DNA from: Gemmobacter aquaticus
Lineage (GTDB): Bacteria > Pseudomonadota > Alphaproteobacteria > Rhodobacterales > Rhodobacteraceae
Direction: 5' to 3'
DNA length: 64,000 nucleotides
Assembly: GCF_007859075.1 (NCBI RefSeq)
Contig: NZ_VOAK01000011.1
Coordinates: forward strand, 248,001-312,000
The notes below the pieces were generated by a model that was given only the letters and a program-made list of their open reading frames with translations, was not told the origin of the DNA and did no database searches. Shown here in pieces: positions 15,589-23,536 of this stretch (its first letter is position 1; the number at the start of each line of letters is the position of its first letter). Position numbers and translations under genes: made by a program.

Positions 15589-16241
15589 TGCCCGACTACG
15601 CCTATAATCCGCCTGACGTGCCGCTTGCGATCCTGCATCATGACAGCGCGCTTCTGGTGGTGAACAAGCCTGCGGGCCTGTTGTCGGTGCCGGGCAAGGA
15701 TCCGGGCAAGGAAGATTGCCTGATCGACCGCCTGCGCCGTGTGTTCCCCGAGGTTCTGCTGGTGCATCGGCTGGATTGCGACACCTCGGGCGTGATGGTC
15801 TTTGCGCTGACCAAGGCCGCGCAGGGAAACCTTGGCCAGCAGTTCGAAAAACGGCAGACGAAAAAGGTCTATGTGGCGCGCCTCTCGGGGCTTCTTGAGC
15901 CGAAGGAGGGCACCGTCGATTTGCCGCTATGCGTCGATTGGCCCAACCGTCCGCGCCAGCATGTCAATCACGAACAGGGCAAGCCTGCCCAGACCGACTG
16001 GCGTGTGATCCGGCATGACGGGAAGACGACGCGGGTGCGTCTGATGCCCTTGACCGGGCGCAGCCATCAGTTGCGGGTGCATATGCTCTCGCTCGGCCAT
16101 CCCATTCTGGGCGATCCGATCTATGCCGAGGGGCCCGCGCGCACCGACTATCCGCGCATGATGCTGCATGCCGAAAGCCTGCGCCTTCGGCATCCGGAAC
16201 TGGGCAAGACCATGACCTTTTCCGCCCCGGTTCCGTTCTGA
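15588..16241 (+). CDS. rluA: RluA-family RNA pseudouridine synthase
   Basis: A 217-residue enzyme with the RluA length (about 219 in E. coli) and no S4 domain. The catalytic Asp is D63 in LLVHRLDCDTSGVM; other motifs are LLVVNKPAGLLSVPG, KVYVARLSG and GRSHQLRVHML. It should make pseudouridine in 23S rRNA (position 746) and some tRNAs. The start ATG overlaps the stop of the methyltransferase gene (TGATG), so translation is coupled. Confidence 0.92.
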   Translation: MPDYAYNPPDVPLAILHHDSALLVVNKPAGLLSVPGKDPGKEDCLIDRLRRVFPEVLLVHRLDCDTSGVMVFALTKAAQGNLGQQFEKRQTKKVYVARLSGLLEPKEGTVDLPLCVDWPNRPRQHVNHEQGKPAQTDWRVIRHDGKTTRVRLMPLTGRSHQLRVHMLSLGHPILGDPIYAEGPARTDYPRMMLHAESLRLRHPELGKTMTFSAPVPF

Positions 16242-16248
16242 TGCCAGC

Positions 16249-16659
16249 CTAACGGCGCAGCCGCAGCGCGAGGATCAGGCCGCCCGCAAAGGCCGCCGCC
16301 AGCGCGCCCACCGGATTGCGCCCCACAACACCCGGCACGGCCGAAAGCGCGGCCATCGCCTCGGCGCGTGCACGGTTGGCCTCGGCCTCAAGCCGGGCAA
16401 GCTCGGCGCTTCGGCGGGTGGGGGCGCGGGCAACCAGTATCAGGATCAGCGCGACCCCGAGGAACACCCCGGCAAGGATCAGTGCCGCCGTCAGGGGCGA
16501 CCAGTGATCGGCCAGTGCGATGAACGCGGCAGCCGTCAGAAACCCTGCCGCCACCAGCGCAAACACTGCACCAACTGCCAAAAGCACCGCACGACGTGCT
16601 GCGTTTGAGGCACTGCGCGCCGCCTCGCCGGCCATCACACCCAAGATCAGCCGCAGCAT
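16249..16659 (-). CDS. Phage-holin-family (holin-X/YqjE-like) membrane protein
   Basis: A 136-residue inner-membrane protein. Two central transmembrane helices (VLLAVGAVFALVAAGFLTAAA and LTAALILAGVFLGVALILIL) are followed by an Ala/Arg/Glu-rich amphipathic stretch and a short hydrophobic C-terminal segment. It is the YqjE-type partner of a YqjD-like protein. Its start overlaps the stop of the upstream gene (TGATG). Role unknown; YqjD homologues associate with ribosomes in stationary phase, and no lytic role is implied. Confidence 0.75.
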   Translation of the reverse strand: MLRLILGVMAGEAARSASNAARRAVLLAVGAVFALVAAGFLTAAAFIALADHWSPLTAALILAGVFLGVALILILVARAPTRRSAELARLEAEANRARAEAMAALSAVPGVVGRNPVGALAAAFAGGLILALRLRR

Positions 16660-16991
16660 CAGCGGCGCCCGAAGATCAGGCCGAAGATCAGGCCGGCCAC
16701 CGCCGCGATGCCGATGGCGGTCAGCGGATTGGCACGGACGCAGGCGCGCGCCTCTTCTGCCTGCGCATCGAGGCGTGCGCGGGCAGCCGCGGCCGCCGCT
16801 TCGGCTTCGGTTTTCAGATGCTCTGCCTCGGCACCCACCTTTTCGGCAAAGGCGGCGCTGCGGTTGCCAGCCTCATGGGCCAGCGCCTCAACAATGCCGG
16901 ACAACTCTCGGCGCAGTTCGGCGATCTGTGCGGCCAGATCCGGGGCGGCGGCCTCGGGCGTCTCTTCGGTGGTTCGGGGTTGGCGGGCCAT
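16659..16991 (-). CDS. YqjD/ElaB-like DUF883 membrane-anchored protein
   Basis: A 110-residue protein with a long Ala/Glu-rich coiled-coil N-terminal part (residues 15-85) and a C-terminal membrane anchor RANPLTAIGIAAVAGLIFGL ending in GRR. This is the layout of the YqjD/ElaB/YgaM family of C-tail-anchored ribosome-associated proteins. It is the first gene of a two-gene unit with the holin-like protein. Confidence 0.82.
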   Translation of the reverse strand: MARQPRTTEETPEAAAPDLAAQIAELRRELSGIVEALAHEAGNRSAAFAEKVGAEAEHLKTEAEAAAAAARARLDAQAEEARACVRANPLTAIGIAAVAGLIFGLIFGRR

Positions 16992-17020
16992 CGGGCAGGC
17001 TCCTTTCTTCCTAGGCAGGT

Positions 17021-18967
17021 TCAGGCGGGTTTGCGGGATGCGGCGCGGCGACTGCGTGCCGGGCGCGCGAGCGTTTGCTGGGGCAGGGCGCGGGGCTCTG
17101 CATCCGAAAGCGCCTCGGTCAGCGCCGCGTCAAGGTCGGTCACGACGAAATCGGCACCCATTGCCTCGGCCTCCTGAACTTTTGCAGGATCAACGACGGG
17201 CAAGGTCTTGCTGCCGTCGTCTTCGGCCAGCGCTTCGGGCGCCTGCCAGATCACGACCCCCACCCTAAGATGCGGCATGGCGCGTTTCAGCCGGCGCACA
17301 TGCAGAAGCGAGGTGCGCGAAGGTGAGGGGTCAAGAAAGCTGATCACCGCGCAGGTGCGGTTTGCGAGGTCAAGTGCTGCGATCCGCGAAGGCGCAAGGT
17401 CGGTATGCGGATGGCTCGCCACATCGGCGCCATCGGCGGACAGCGCCTGCCCAAGCATGGCGGCGGCCACATCATCAAGCCCGGACCGGCCACCGATACA
17501 GAGCACGCGCCGCCCTTGACCCGCGGCCTCATCGACGTTTTCGTCGTCCTCCAACTCATCCTCGACCACCGCCTGCAGGTCGGCCACCATTGCGAGGGCT
17601 GTCGTGGCCAGGCGCTCTTCTTGTGCGGTCGTCAGGACACCGCGCGACCAGTCGGACTGCGCAAGCAGCAGGGCGGGCAGGCCGGTGTCGCGATAGTAGT
17701 CGGCAAGCCAGGCCTCTTCCAGCGCCTCTTCGGCGCGGAAGGTGCTTTCGATCGTGTCGCCTGCCAGCCAGCGTTGGTAAAGTCGGGCATGGGGAGCCAG
17801 CACCGGCTCATCCCCGAAGAGGATGTCGAACAGCTCAAACTGCGGAATGTGGCGGCCCAGCACCACAAGGCAGACGGTCAGCGGGGTCGAGAGCACCAGC
17901 CCGAGCGGCCCCCAGATCCATGTCCAGAAGATGGCTGCCACGATGATCGCCAGCGGCGATACCCCGGTGCGAGAGCCATAGAGCCAAGGCTCCACCACGT
18001 TGGAGGTGATCAGTTCAACCGCCACGAAAAGGGCCGCTGTCCACAGAAGCGCCGACCATTCCGGACTGACGGCAAAGGCCAGAAACATCGGGAAGACCGC
18101 CGACAGAAGTGACCCGATATAGGGCACAAAGCGCAGAACCAGTGTCAGCATTCCCCACAGGGGCGCGTTGGGCACTCCGATCAACCACAGGCCGATGCCG
18201 ATGGGAATGGCGTAGATCACGTTCACCAGAAGCTGGATCAGCAGATAATTCCCGACCCGCGCGCCCGCGTCCTCAAGGACCTGCGTGGTGCGGTGCAGGT
18301 CGCTTGCCCCGGTCAGCCGGATGAAGCGGTCCCGCAGTTCCTCGCGCTCCAGCAGCATGAAGATGACCACCACGACCACAAGGCCCGTGGTTGCGATGGG
18401 GCTGACCAAGGGCATGACCAGACCGACCAGCGCGTCGAGCGGGCTCATCCGCTCCACCACCTCGACCTTCATCGGGGCTCCGGACGGTTGCGCCGCATCC
18501 TCTGACGGGAATACCTGTCCAATCTCGGCGCTGATGGCGCCTGCCATGTCGACAAGACGCGCGACTAGGCCGCTGTCCCCGCCCTGTTCGCGCAGGTCAT
18601 CCAGCTTTGTGAGGATGTTTTCCTGAAATTTCGGCAGTTCTGTTGCCAGAGAAGACAATTGTCCCGCAACGATCAGCGAAAAGGCCGCAATTGCGCTGAA
18701 GGCCAGAAAGGCAGTGATCAGCACCGAAGCCGTCATCGGCACGCCATGCCGCCGGAACCGCGTGACCAGTGGCGACAGCGCGAATGTCAGCAGCATGGCG
18801 ATCGCAAGCGGCAGGAAGACCTCTTGCCCCAGATAGAGCACGCCAGCGACGCCCGCTATGGCGGCAAGACGCGGCAGCGTGATGCGTCGAGACTGCGGCC
18901 CGGCGAGGTCGGATGCCAGAACGGGCAGGGCGGTGGTCGCAAGGCGCTGGTTCGGGGATACGGGCAT
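17021..18967 (-). CDS. AI-2E (PerM) family transporter with an extended C-terminal cytoplasmic region
   Basis: A 648-residue protein. Residues from about 35 to 375 form the AI-2E/PerM membrane domain with paired helices (LYLGQEVFLPLAIAMLLTFA; SVLITAFLAFSAIAAFSLIV; TTGLVVVVVIFMLLEREELR; PLGLVLSTPLTVCLVVLGRH). Most family members end near residue 350-380. Here about 270 further residues follow: a helical linker, an acidic stretch EDELEDDENVDE, and a Rossmann-like alpha/beta region (about 486-615) with RRVLCIGGRSGLDD, CAVISFLDPSP and VGVVIWQAP, then a basic tail RSRRAASRKPA. Substrate unknown; the family name should not be read as evidence for AI-2 export. Confidence 0.85.
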   Translation of the reverse strand: MPVSPNQRLATTALPVLASDLAGPQSRRITLPRLAAIAGVAGVLYLGQEVFLPLAIAMLLTFALSPLVTRFRRHGVPMTASVLITAFLAFSAIAAFSLIVAGQLSSLATELPKFQENILTKLDDLREQGGDSGLVARLVDMAGAISAEIGQVFPSEDAAQPSGAPMKVEVVERMSPLDALVGLVMPLVSPIATTGLVVVVVIFMLLEREELRDRFIRLTGASDLHRTTQVLEDAGARVGNYLLIQLLVNVIYAIPIGIGLWLIGVPNAPLWGMLTLVLRFVPYIGSLLSAVFPMFLAFAVSPEWSALLWTAALFVAVELITSNVVEPWLYGSRTGVSPLAIIVAAIFWTWIWGPLGLVLSTPLTVCLVVLGRHIPQFELFDILFGDEPVLAPHARLYQRWLAGDTIESTFRAEEALEEAWLADYYRDTGLPALLLAQSDWSRGVLTTAQEERLATTALAMVADLQAVVEDELEDDENVDEAAGQGRRVLCIGGRSGLDDVAAAMLGQALSADGADVASHPHTDLAPSRIAALDLANRTCAVISFLDPSPSRTSLLHVRRLKRAMPHLRVGVVIWQAPEALAEDDGSKTLPVVDPAKVQEAEAMGADFVVTDLDAALTEALSDAEPRALPQQTLARPARSRRAASRKPA

Positions 18968-19061
18968 GCCTTCAACCTGAACTGGGCCGGGGCAAGCCGG
19001 TTCAACGCCCCCGAAGTCTTGGTACGCCGGGGCCGGGGTTCCGGCCTCAGGCGCTGTCGTG

Positions 19062-21440
19062 TCAGGCCCCGTAGGGCAGCCAGATCGTCTTCACCTGTGT
19101 GGCGCGGCGCAGATATTCGACTCCTTGCCCTTGCATGGGGTCCAGCCAGTCACGAATGTGCCCAGAATCTGCCCAGACAGGCTTGAGGTTCCCGGCCGAG
19201 GCGGTCTCCATCATGGCAGCCCCCTCGGCGCTGCCGCAATACCAAAGTGCCGCCACATCGTCATGTTCGGCCAAGGTCTTGCCAAGCGCGTCCCGTTCGC
19301 CAGTCAAAAGGTTCACGACGCCTGCCGGAATGTCCGAGGTCTCAAACACCTGATAGAGCCGCGCCGCGATCAGCGGATGGCTCTGGCTCGCCACGGCGAC
19401 GACCCGGTTGCCCATGGCGATGGTGGGCAGGATCAGTGACATCAGCGACAGAAGCGGGGCCTCGTCCGGGGCGATCAGGCCCATGGTGCCGAAGGGTTCG
19501 TTCACCGTCATCGTCACATGTCTGGTCTTGGTCGCGGTCACGCGGCCGTCGAACTTGTCGGCCTGTGCTGCGTACCAGAAGGCGCGACGGATCGTGGCGT
19601 CTACCTCAAGCGCGGGTTTCGGGCTGGCGCCGGTGGCAAACAGGGCTGCGGCGAACTCATCTGCCCGCTGTGACAGGTTCTCGGCCAGAAAATAGAGAAC
19701 CTGCGCGCGGTTATGCGCGGTCACCCCACCCCAGCCAGATGCCTTGCCGGCAGCCTCGACCGCGTTGCGCACATCCTTGCGGTTGGCAAGTGCCGCCTGA
19801 CCGATCGCGATGCCGCCCTTGCCATGCACGGTGTAGCTTTGCCCGCCGTCGGCGCGGGCCTGCTTGCCCCCGATATAGAGCTTGGCGGTCAGGTCGATGC
19901 CGGGGCGATCCGCGCGGCCGGGCTGTGGTGCGACCTCGGTCGCCGCAGTGGGGGCAGGGCGCGGCTTGCCCGGCTTGGCGACAGCAGACGCAAGGTATTC
20001 CGCCATACCTGCGCGCCCGCCTTCACGCCCGAAGCCGCTTTCGCGATAGCCGCCAAACGGGGCGCCTGCGTCGAAGATATTGGTTGCGTTGATCCAGACG
20101 ACCCCCGCCTTGACCTGCGAGGCGACCTCGATCGCCCGATTGAGGTTTTCCGACCAGACCGAGGCGGCAAGGCCATAGCGCGAGTCGTTGGCCAGCGTGA
20201 TTGCCTCATCGGGGGTGCGGAAGGTCAGCGTCGTGGCGACCGGCCCGAAGATTTCTGTCTGGCTGACGGTGTGGGCGGGGGCTGTGCCGATGAAGAAGCC
20301 CGGCGCACTGAAGGCGCCTTTCGCGGGCAGGGCAACCGGCGCGCGGTGCAGAACCGCCCCTTCGGCCACACCCTGCGCAAGCAGCGCATCGATCCGCGCC
20401 AGTTGCTTGCGTGAGACGACCGCGCCCATGTCCATGGTTTTGTCGAGGGGATCACCCACCCGCAAGGTGGCCATCCGTGCGGTCAGCTTGGCAAAGAAGC
20501 GATCGGCCACGCCCTCCTGGACCAGAAGGCGCGAGCCTGCGCAGCAAACCTCGCCCTGATTGAACCAGATCGCATCGACCACGCCTTCGACCGCGGCATC
20601 GAGATCGGCGTCCTCAAGCACGATGAAGGGGGACTTGCCGCCCAGCTCAAGGCTGAGCTTCTTGCCCGATCCCGCGATCTGGCGACGGATGACGCGACCG
20701 ACCTCGGTCGATCCGGTGAAGGCCACCTTGTTGACCTCGGGGTGGCCCGCCACGGCGGCGCCGGTCGCACCGTCCCCCTGCACGATGTTCACCACGCCCG
20801 GCGGCAGGCCCACCTCGGCGCAGATCCCGGCAAAGGCATGGGCAGTCAACGGCGTCAGGTCGGCAGGCTTGAGCACCACCGTATTGCCTGCGGCAAGTGC
20901 CGGGGCCACCTTCCACGCCAGCATCAACAGCGGGAAGTTCCACGGGATGATCTGCCCGCAAACACCGAGCGGCGCATGGCCCGGAAACTCGGTCTCGACC
21001 AGTTCGGCCCAGCCGGCATGGTGGTAGAAGTGCCGCGCGACCAGTGGCACGTCGATATCGCGCGTCTCGCGGATCGTCTTGCCATTGTCGAGGGTTTCCA
21101 GCACCGACAGGAAACGCTCGCGCTTCTGGATGTGGCGGGCAATGGCGTAAAGGTACTTGGCGCGCGCGTGCCCCGGCAATGCCGCCCATTTGGGAAAGGC
21201 CGCGCGGGCGGCGCGGGCTGCGGCATCCACCTCGGCCGCGGAGCCGATGGCAACGCGGGTGAGCACCTCGTCGGTCGCCGGGTTCAGCACCTCAACAGTG
21301 TGACCTGCTGGCGCAACAAAGGCGCCGTTGATGTAATGGCCGATAGCGCCTTGCGCGGCGATCCAGGCGCGGGCCTCGGTGCTGGCTTCGGGGGCAGGGC
21401 CGTATTCCATGGTTTTCATCAGATCCTTGATGCGGGACAT
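19062..21440 (-). CDS. ALDH16-type aldehyde dehydrogenase with two ALDH domains
   Basis: A 792-residue protein, much longer than ordinary aldehyde dehydrogenases (about 500). The first domain is complete: PWNFP near 166, NAD-binding FTGSTEVG at 241-248, general base E265 (LELGGKSP) and nucleophile C299 in NQGEVCCAGSR. From about residue 520 a second, shorter ALDH-like domain follows (LYIGGKQARADGG.., EPFGTMGLIAPDEAPLLSL) without an active-site Cys. This is the ALDH16 architecture, in which bacterial members keep activity in domain 1. It lies directly downstream of deoC (11-base gap), so its likely substrate is acetaldehyde released by DeoC. Confidence 0.92.
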   Translation of the reverse strand: MSRIKDLMKTMEYGPAPEASTEARAWIAAQGAIGHYINGAFVAPAGHTVEVLNPATDEVLTRVAIGSAAEVDAAARAARAAFPKWAALPGHARAKYLYAIARHIQKRERFLSVLETLDNGKTIRETRDIDVPLVARHFYHHAGWAELVETEFPGHAPLGVCGQIIPWNFPLLMLAWKVAPALAAGNTVVLKPADLTPLTAHAFAGICAEVGLPPGVVNIVQGDGATGAAVAGHPEVNKVAFTGSTEVGRVIRRQIAGSGKKLSLELGGKSPFIVLEDADLDAAVEGVVDAIWFNQGEVCCAGSRLLVQEGVADRFFAKLTARMATLRVGDPLDKTMDMGAVVSRKQLARIDALLAQGVAEGAVLHRAPVALPAKGAFSAPGFFIGTAPAHTVSQTEIFGPVATTLTFRTPDEAITLANDSRYGLAASVWSENLNRAIEVASQVKAGVVWINATNIFDAGAPFGGYRESGFGREGGRAGMAEYLASAVAKPGKPRPAPTAATEVAPQPGRADRPGIDLTAKLYIGGKQARADGGQSYTVHGKGGIAIGQAALANRKDVRNAVEAAGKASGWGGVTAHNRAQVLYFLAENLSQRADEFAAALFATGASPKPALEVDATIRRAFWYAAQADKFDGRVTATKTRHVTMTVNEPFGTMGLIAPDEAPLLSLMSLILPTIAMGNRVVAVASQSHPLIAARLYQVFETSDIPAGVVNLLTGERDALGKTLAEHDDVAALWYCGSAEGAAMMETASAGNLKPVWADSGHIRDWLDPMQGQGVEYLRRATQVKTIWLPYGA

Positions 21441-21451
21441 GCCGGTTCTCC

Positions 21452-22411
21452 TCAGGCCAGCGCGTGGCGGTTGGCGGCCGAGTAGCGGCCCGTGACGTGG
21501 TGCTCCAGCTGCCGCTCGATATCGCCCAGCATGGATGAGGCCCCGATGCGGAAGAGGTCAGGCATCATCCAGCGCGTTCCCGCCTCTTCCTTCATCAGGA
21601 TCAGCCAGTTCATCGCATCCTTGGCCGTTTTCAGCCCGCCTGCGGGTTTGAAGCCAACCCATTGCCCGGTCAGATCGCGAAAATCGCGCAGCGCCCGCAC
21701 CATGGTCAGCGAGACGGGAAGGGTGGCGTTGACCTCTTCCTTACCGGTCGAGGTCTTGATGAAATCGGCGCCTGCCTGCATCGCGACCATCGAGGCGCAA
21801 TAGACATTGGTCAGCGTCTTCAGATCGCCCGTCGCGAGGATCGCTTTCATATGGGCAGGCCCGCAGGCCTCGCGCATCTGGGCGATCTCGTCATAAAGCG
21901 CGGCCCAGTTGCCGGTCAGCGCATGTTCGCGGGTGATGACGATGTCAATCTCGGCGGCCCCCTGATCGACAGCATAGCGGATCTCGGCCAGGCGCAGCGG
22001 CAGGGGCGTCAGGCCGGCCGGAAAGCCGGTCGCGACCGAGGCGACAGGAATACCCGAGCCTTCAAGCGCCTTGACGGCGTGGGGCACCATGGTCGGATAG
22101 ACGCAGACCGCCCCGACGGTGATCCCCTCAAGCCCGAGCGCTGCGGCAAGGTCGGGGCGCAGGGGCGCGCGCGCCTTGGCACAGAGCCGTTGAACCCGGC
22201 CCGCCGTGTCATCCCCCGCCAGCGTGGTCAGGTCGATGCAGGTGATCGCGCGGGCCAGCCACGCCGCCTGCCAATCCTTCTTGACGGTGCGGCGGGTGGT
22301 CAGCGTCGCCGCCCGCCGTTCCGCCGCGGGGGTGTTGATGCTGACCTTTTCGAACCATTCAGGGGTAAAACTTGTGCCCTGAACCCGTGGGAAACTATCA
22401 TTTTCGATCAT
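21452..22411 (-). CDS. deoC: Deoxyribose-phosphate aldolase
   Basis: A 319-residue DeoC. The Schiff-base lysine is in DFIKTSTGK, and the second catalytic lysine is in VGFKPAGGLKT; ATFPV-type and EIDIVITREHALTGNW blocks fit. It splits 2-deoxyribose-5-phosphate into acetaldehyde and glyceraldehyde-3-phosphate. It has an N-terminal extension of about 60 residues relative to the short E. coli form, as in many alphaproteobacteria and animals. The ATG directly follows the stop of the regulator gene (TGA-ATG), and an aldehyde dehydrogenase gene follows. Confidence 0.95.
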   Translation of the reverse strand: MIENDSFPRVQGTSFTPEWFEKVSINTPAAERRAATLTTRRTVKKDWQAAWLARAITCIDLTTLAGDDTAGRVQRLCAKARAPLRPDLAAALGLEGITVGAVCVYPTMVPHAVKALEGSGIPVASVATGFPAGLTPLPLRLAEIRYAVDQGAAEIDIVITREHALTGNWAALYDEIAQMREACGPAHMKAILATGDLKTLTNVYCASMVAMQAGADFIKTSTGKEEVNATLPVSLTMVRALRDFRDLTGQWVGFKPAGGLKTAKDAMNWLILMKEEAGTRWMMPDLFRIGASSMLGDIERQLEHHVTGRYSAANRHALA

Positions 22412-23392
22412 TCATGGCTCCAGCAGGCTGCGGGCGGTTGTATCGTCGGTCACAAGGACAGAGATCAGGCGGGCGGTCAGGGCGGCGCGGGCGACGGCGT
22501 GCTTTTCCGGACCTGCGACAAGGGCCAGCGTGACGGGCGAACCGGCAAGGTGCTCCAACGGCAGGCCAAGCGTACGCGCATCAAGGTCTGGGTCGGCAAT
22601 GCGGCCGTCTGCCGTTACGAAGCGGCCAAGGATATCCCCTACCGCCCCTTTGGCGCGCAGCGAGGCAAGCTCGGCGGGCGTCAGGTAGCCCTGCGCGCAG
22701 AGGATCGAGCGGTCGGTCACCCCGCCCATTGAAAAGGCCAGAAGTGGTGCAGCCTTGGCGCGGGCGAGGGCGCGGGCGATGACCGGGTCGGCCTCTAGTG
22801 CGGCACGTGTCGAGGCTTGGCCGAGGATCGCAGGCACGGGCAACAGCGCGGCGCTGCCCGGCGCGGTCTGGGCCATCGCCTCTGCCACTGCGGCCGAGCG
22901 TGTGTCGGCAAGTTGCAACGCGGCGGCACCATTGATCTGCACCACCTCAAGCCCCGGTGCCCAGCCATGCGGCAGGGCACGGACCAGCGCGGCCATGCTG
23001 CGCCCCCAGCTGACACCTATCATCGAGGGTTTCGCGGCAAGCGCCGTCAGCCAGGATGCCGCCGCGCGGGCGATGCCATCGTTCAAAAGGTCGGGGTCCG
23101 TCACGCCGCCCATCGGCACCACAATCGCCTCACGCAGACCCCAGCGGGTTTGCAAGGCGCTTTCCAGCCCGGCGGCGCGATTGGACCTGGGCGCGATCTC
23201 GATCCGCACCACGCCTTCGGCGCGCGCCTCTGTCAGCAGGCGGCCCACCTGCCAGCGCGTCAGCCCAAGGTCGGTCGCGATCTCGGCCTGGGTGCGCCCG
23301 ATGTCATAGTAAAGCTTCGCCACCTGAACCATCAGGTGATCGCGGCTGTCATCCGCCGGCAGGCGTGAGGCATAGGCGCTGCGGTCGTTCAT
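22412..23392 (-). CDS. SorC/DeoR-family sugar-binding transcriptional regulator of the deo operon
   Basis: A 326-residue regulator with an N-terminal helix-turn-helix (VAKLYYDIGRTQAEIATDLGLTRWQVGRLLTEARAEGVV, about residues 24-62) and a C-terminal sugar-phosphate-binding domain (IGVSWGRSM, VVQINGAA). In B. subtilis the related DeoR senses deoxyribose-5-phosphate and represses the dra operon. Here it is the first gene of its own operon, followed by deoC and ALDH16. A perfect 11-bp inverted repeat overlaps its start codon, which indicates autoregulation and control of the whole operon. Confidence 0.9.
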   Translation of the reverse strand: MNDRSAYASRLPADDSRDHLMVQVAKLYYDIGRTQAEIATDLGLTRWQVGRLLTEARAEGVVRIEIAPRSNRAAGLESALQTRWGLREAIVVPMGGVTDPDLLNDGIARAAASWLTALAAKPSMIGVSWGRSMAALVRALPHGWAPGLEVVQINGAAALQLADTRSAAVAEAMAQTAPGSAALLPVPAILGQASTRAALEADPVIARALARAKAAPLLAFSMGGVTDRSILCAQGYLTPAELASLRAKGAVGDILGRFVTADGRIADPDLDARTLGLPLEHLAGSPVTLALVAGPEKHAVARAALTARLISVLVTDDTTARSLLEP

Positions 23393-23426
23393 GCAGCATA
23401 TGTAGCATTAACCTGCATATGCTGCA
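23392..23426. promoter_or_regulatory. Palindromic operator at the deo regulator start codon
   Basis: TGCAGCATATG at 23392-23402 and CATATGCTGCA at 23416-23426 are perfect inverted arms of 11 bases separated by 13 bases, with centres 24 bases (just over two helical turns) apart. The left arm begins at the last base of the complementary start codon. The site sits in the divergent gap with the antiporter gene and could influence both promoters. It is the expected type of site for the adjacent SorC/DeoR-family protein. Confidence 0.7.
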
Positions 23427-23536
23427 ATTGAGTCGTTTTCTGCGGCCGACAGCCAAGGTGATGGCTTTCTGCCGATGGGTGCACAATCCGGTTATCCCGG
23501 CTTTCCCCTGCCGCACGGCGGGCTTATCCTGACGGC

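Noticed and set aside
16249-16659. Holin-family protein considered as a prophage marker
   Set aside because: It is paired with a YqjD-like gene and no phage genes are near, so it is a housekeeping membrane protein pair rather than a lysis gene.
17021-18967. Reading the AI-2E family transporter as evidence for autoinducer-2 signalling
   Set aside because: The family name is historical; no luxS or AI-2 uptake gene is in the window and most members have other or unknown substrates.
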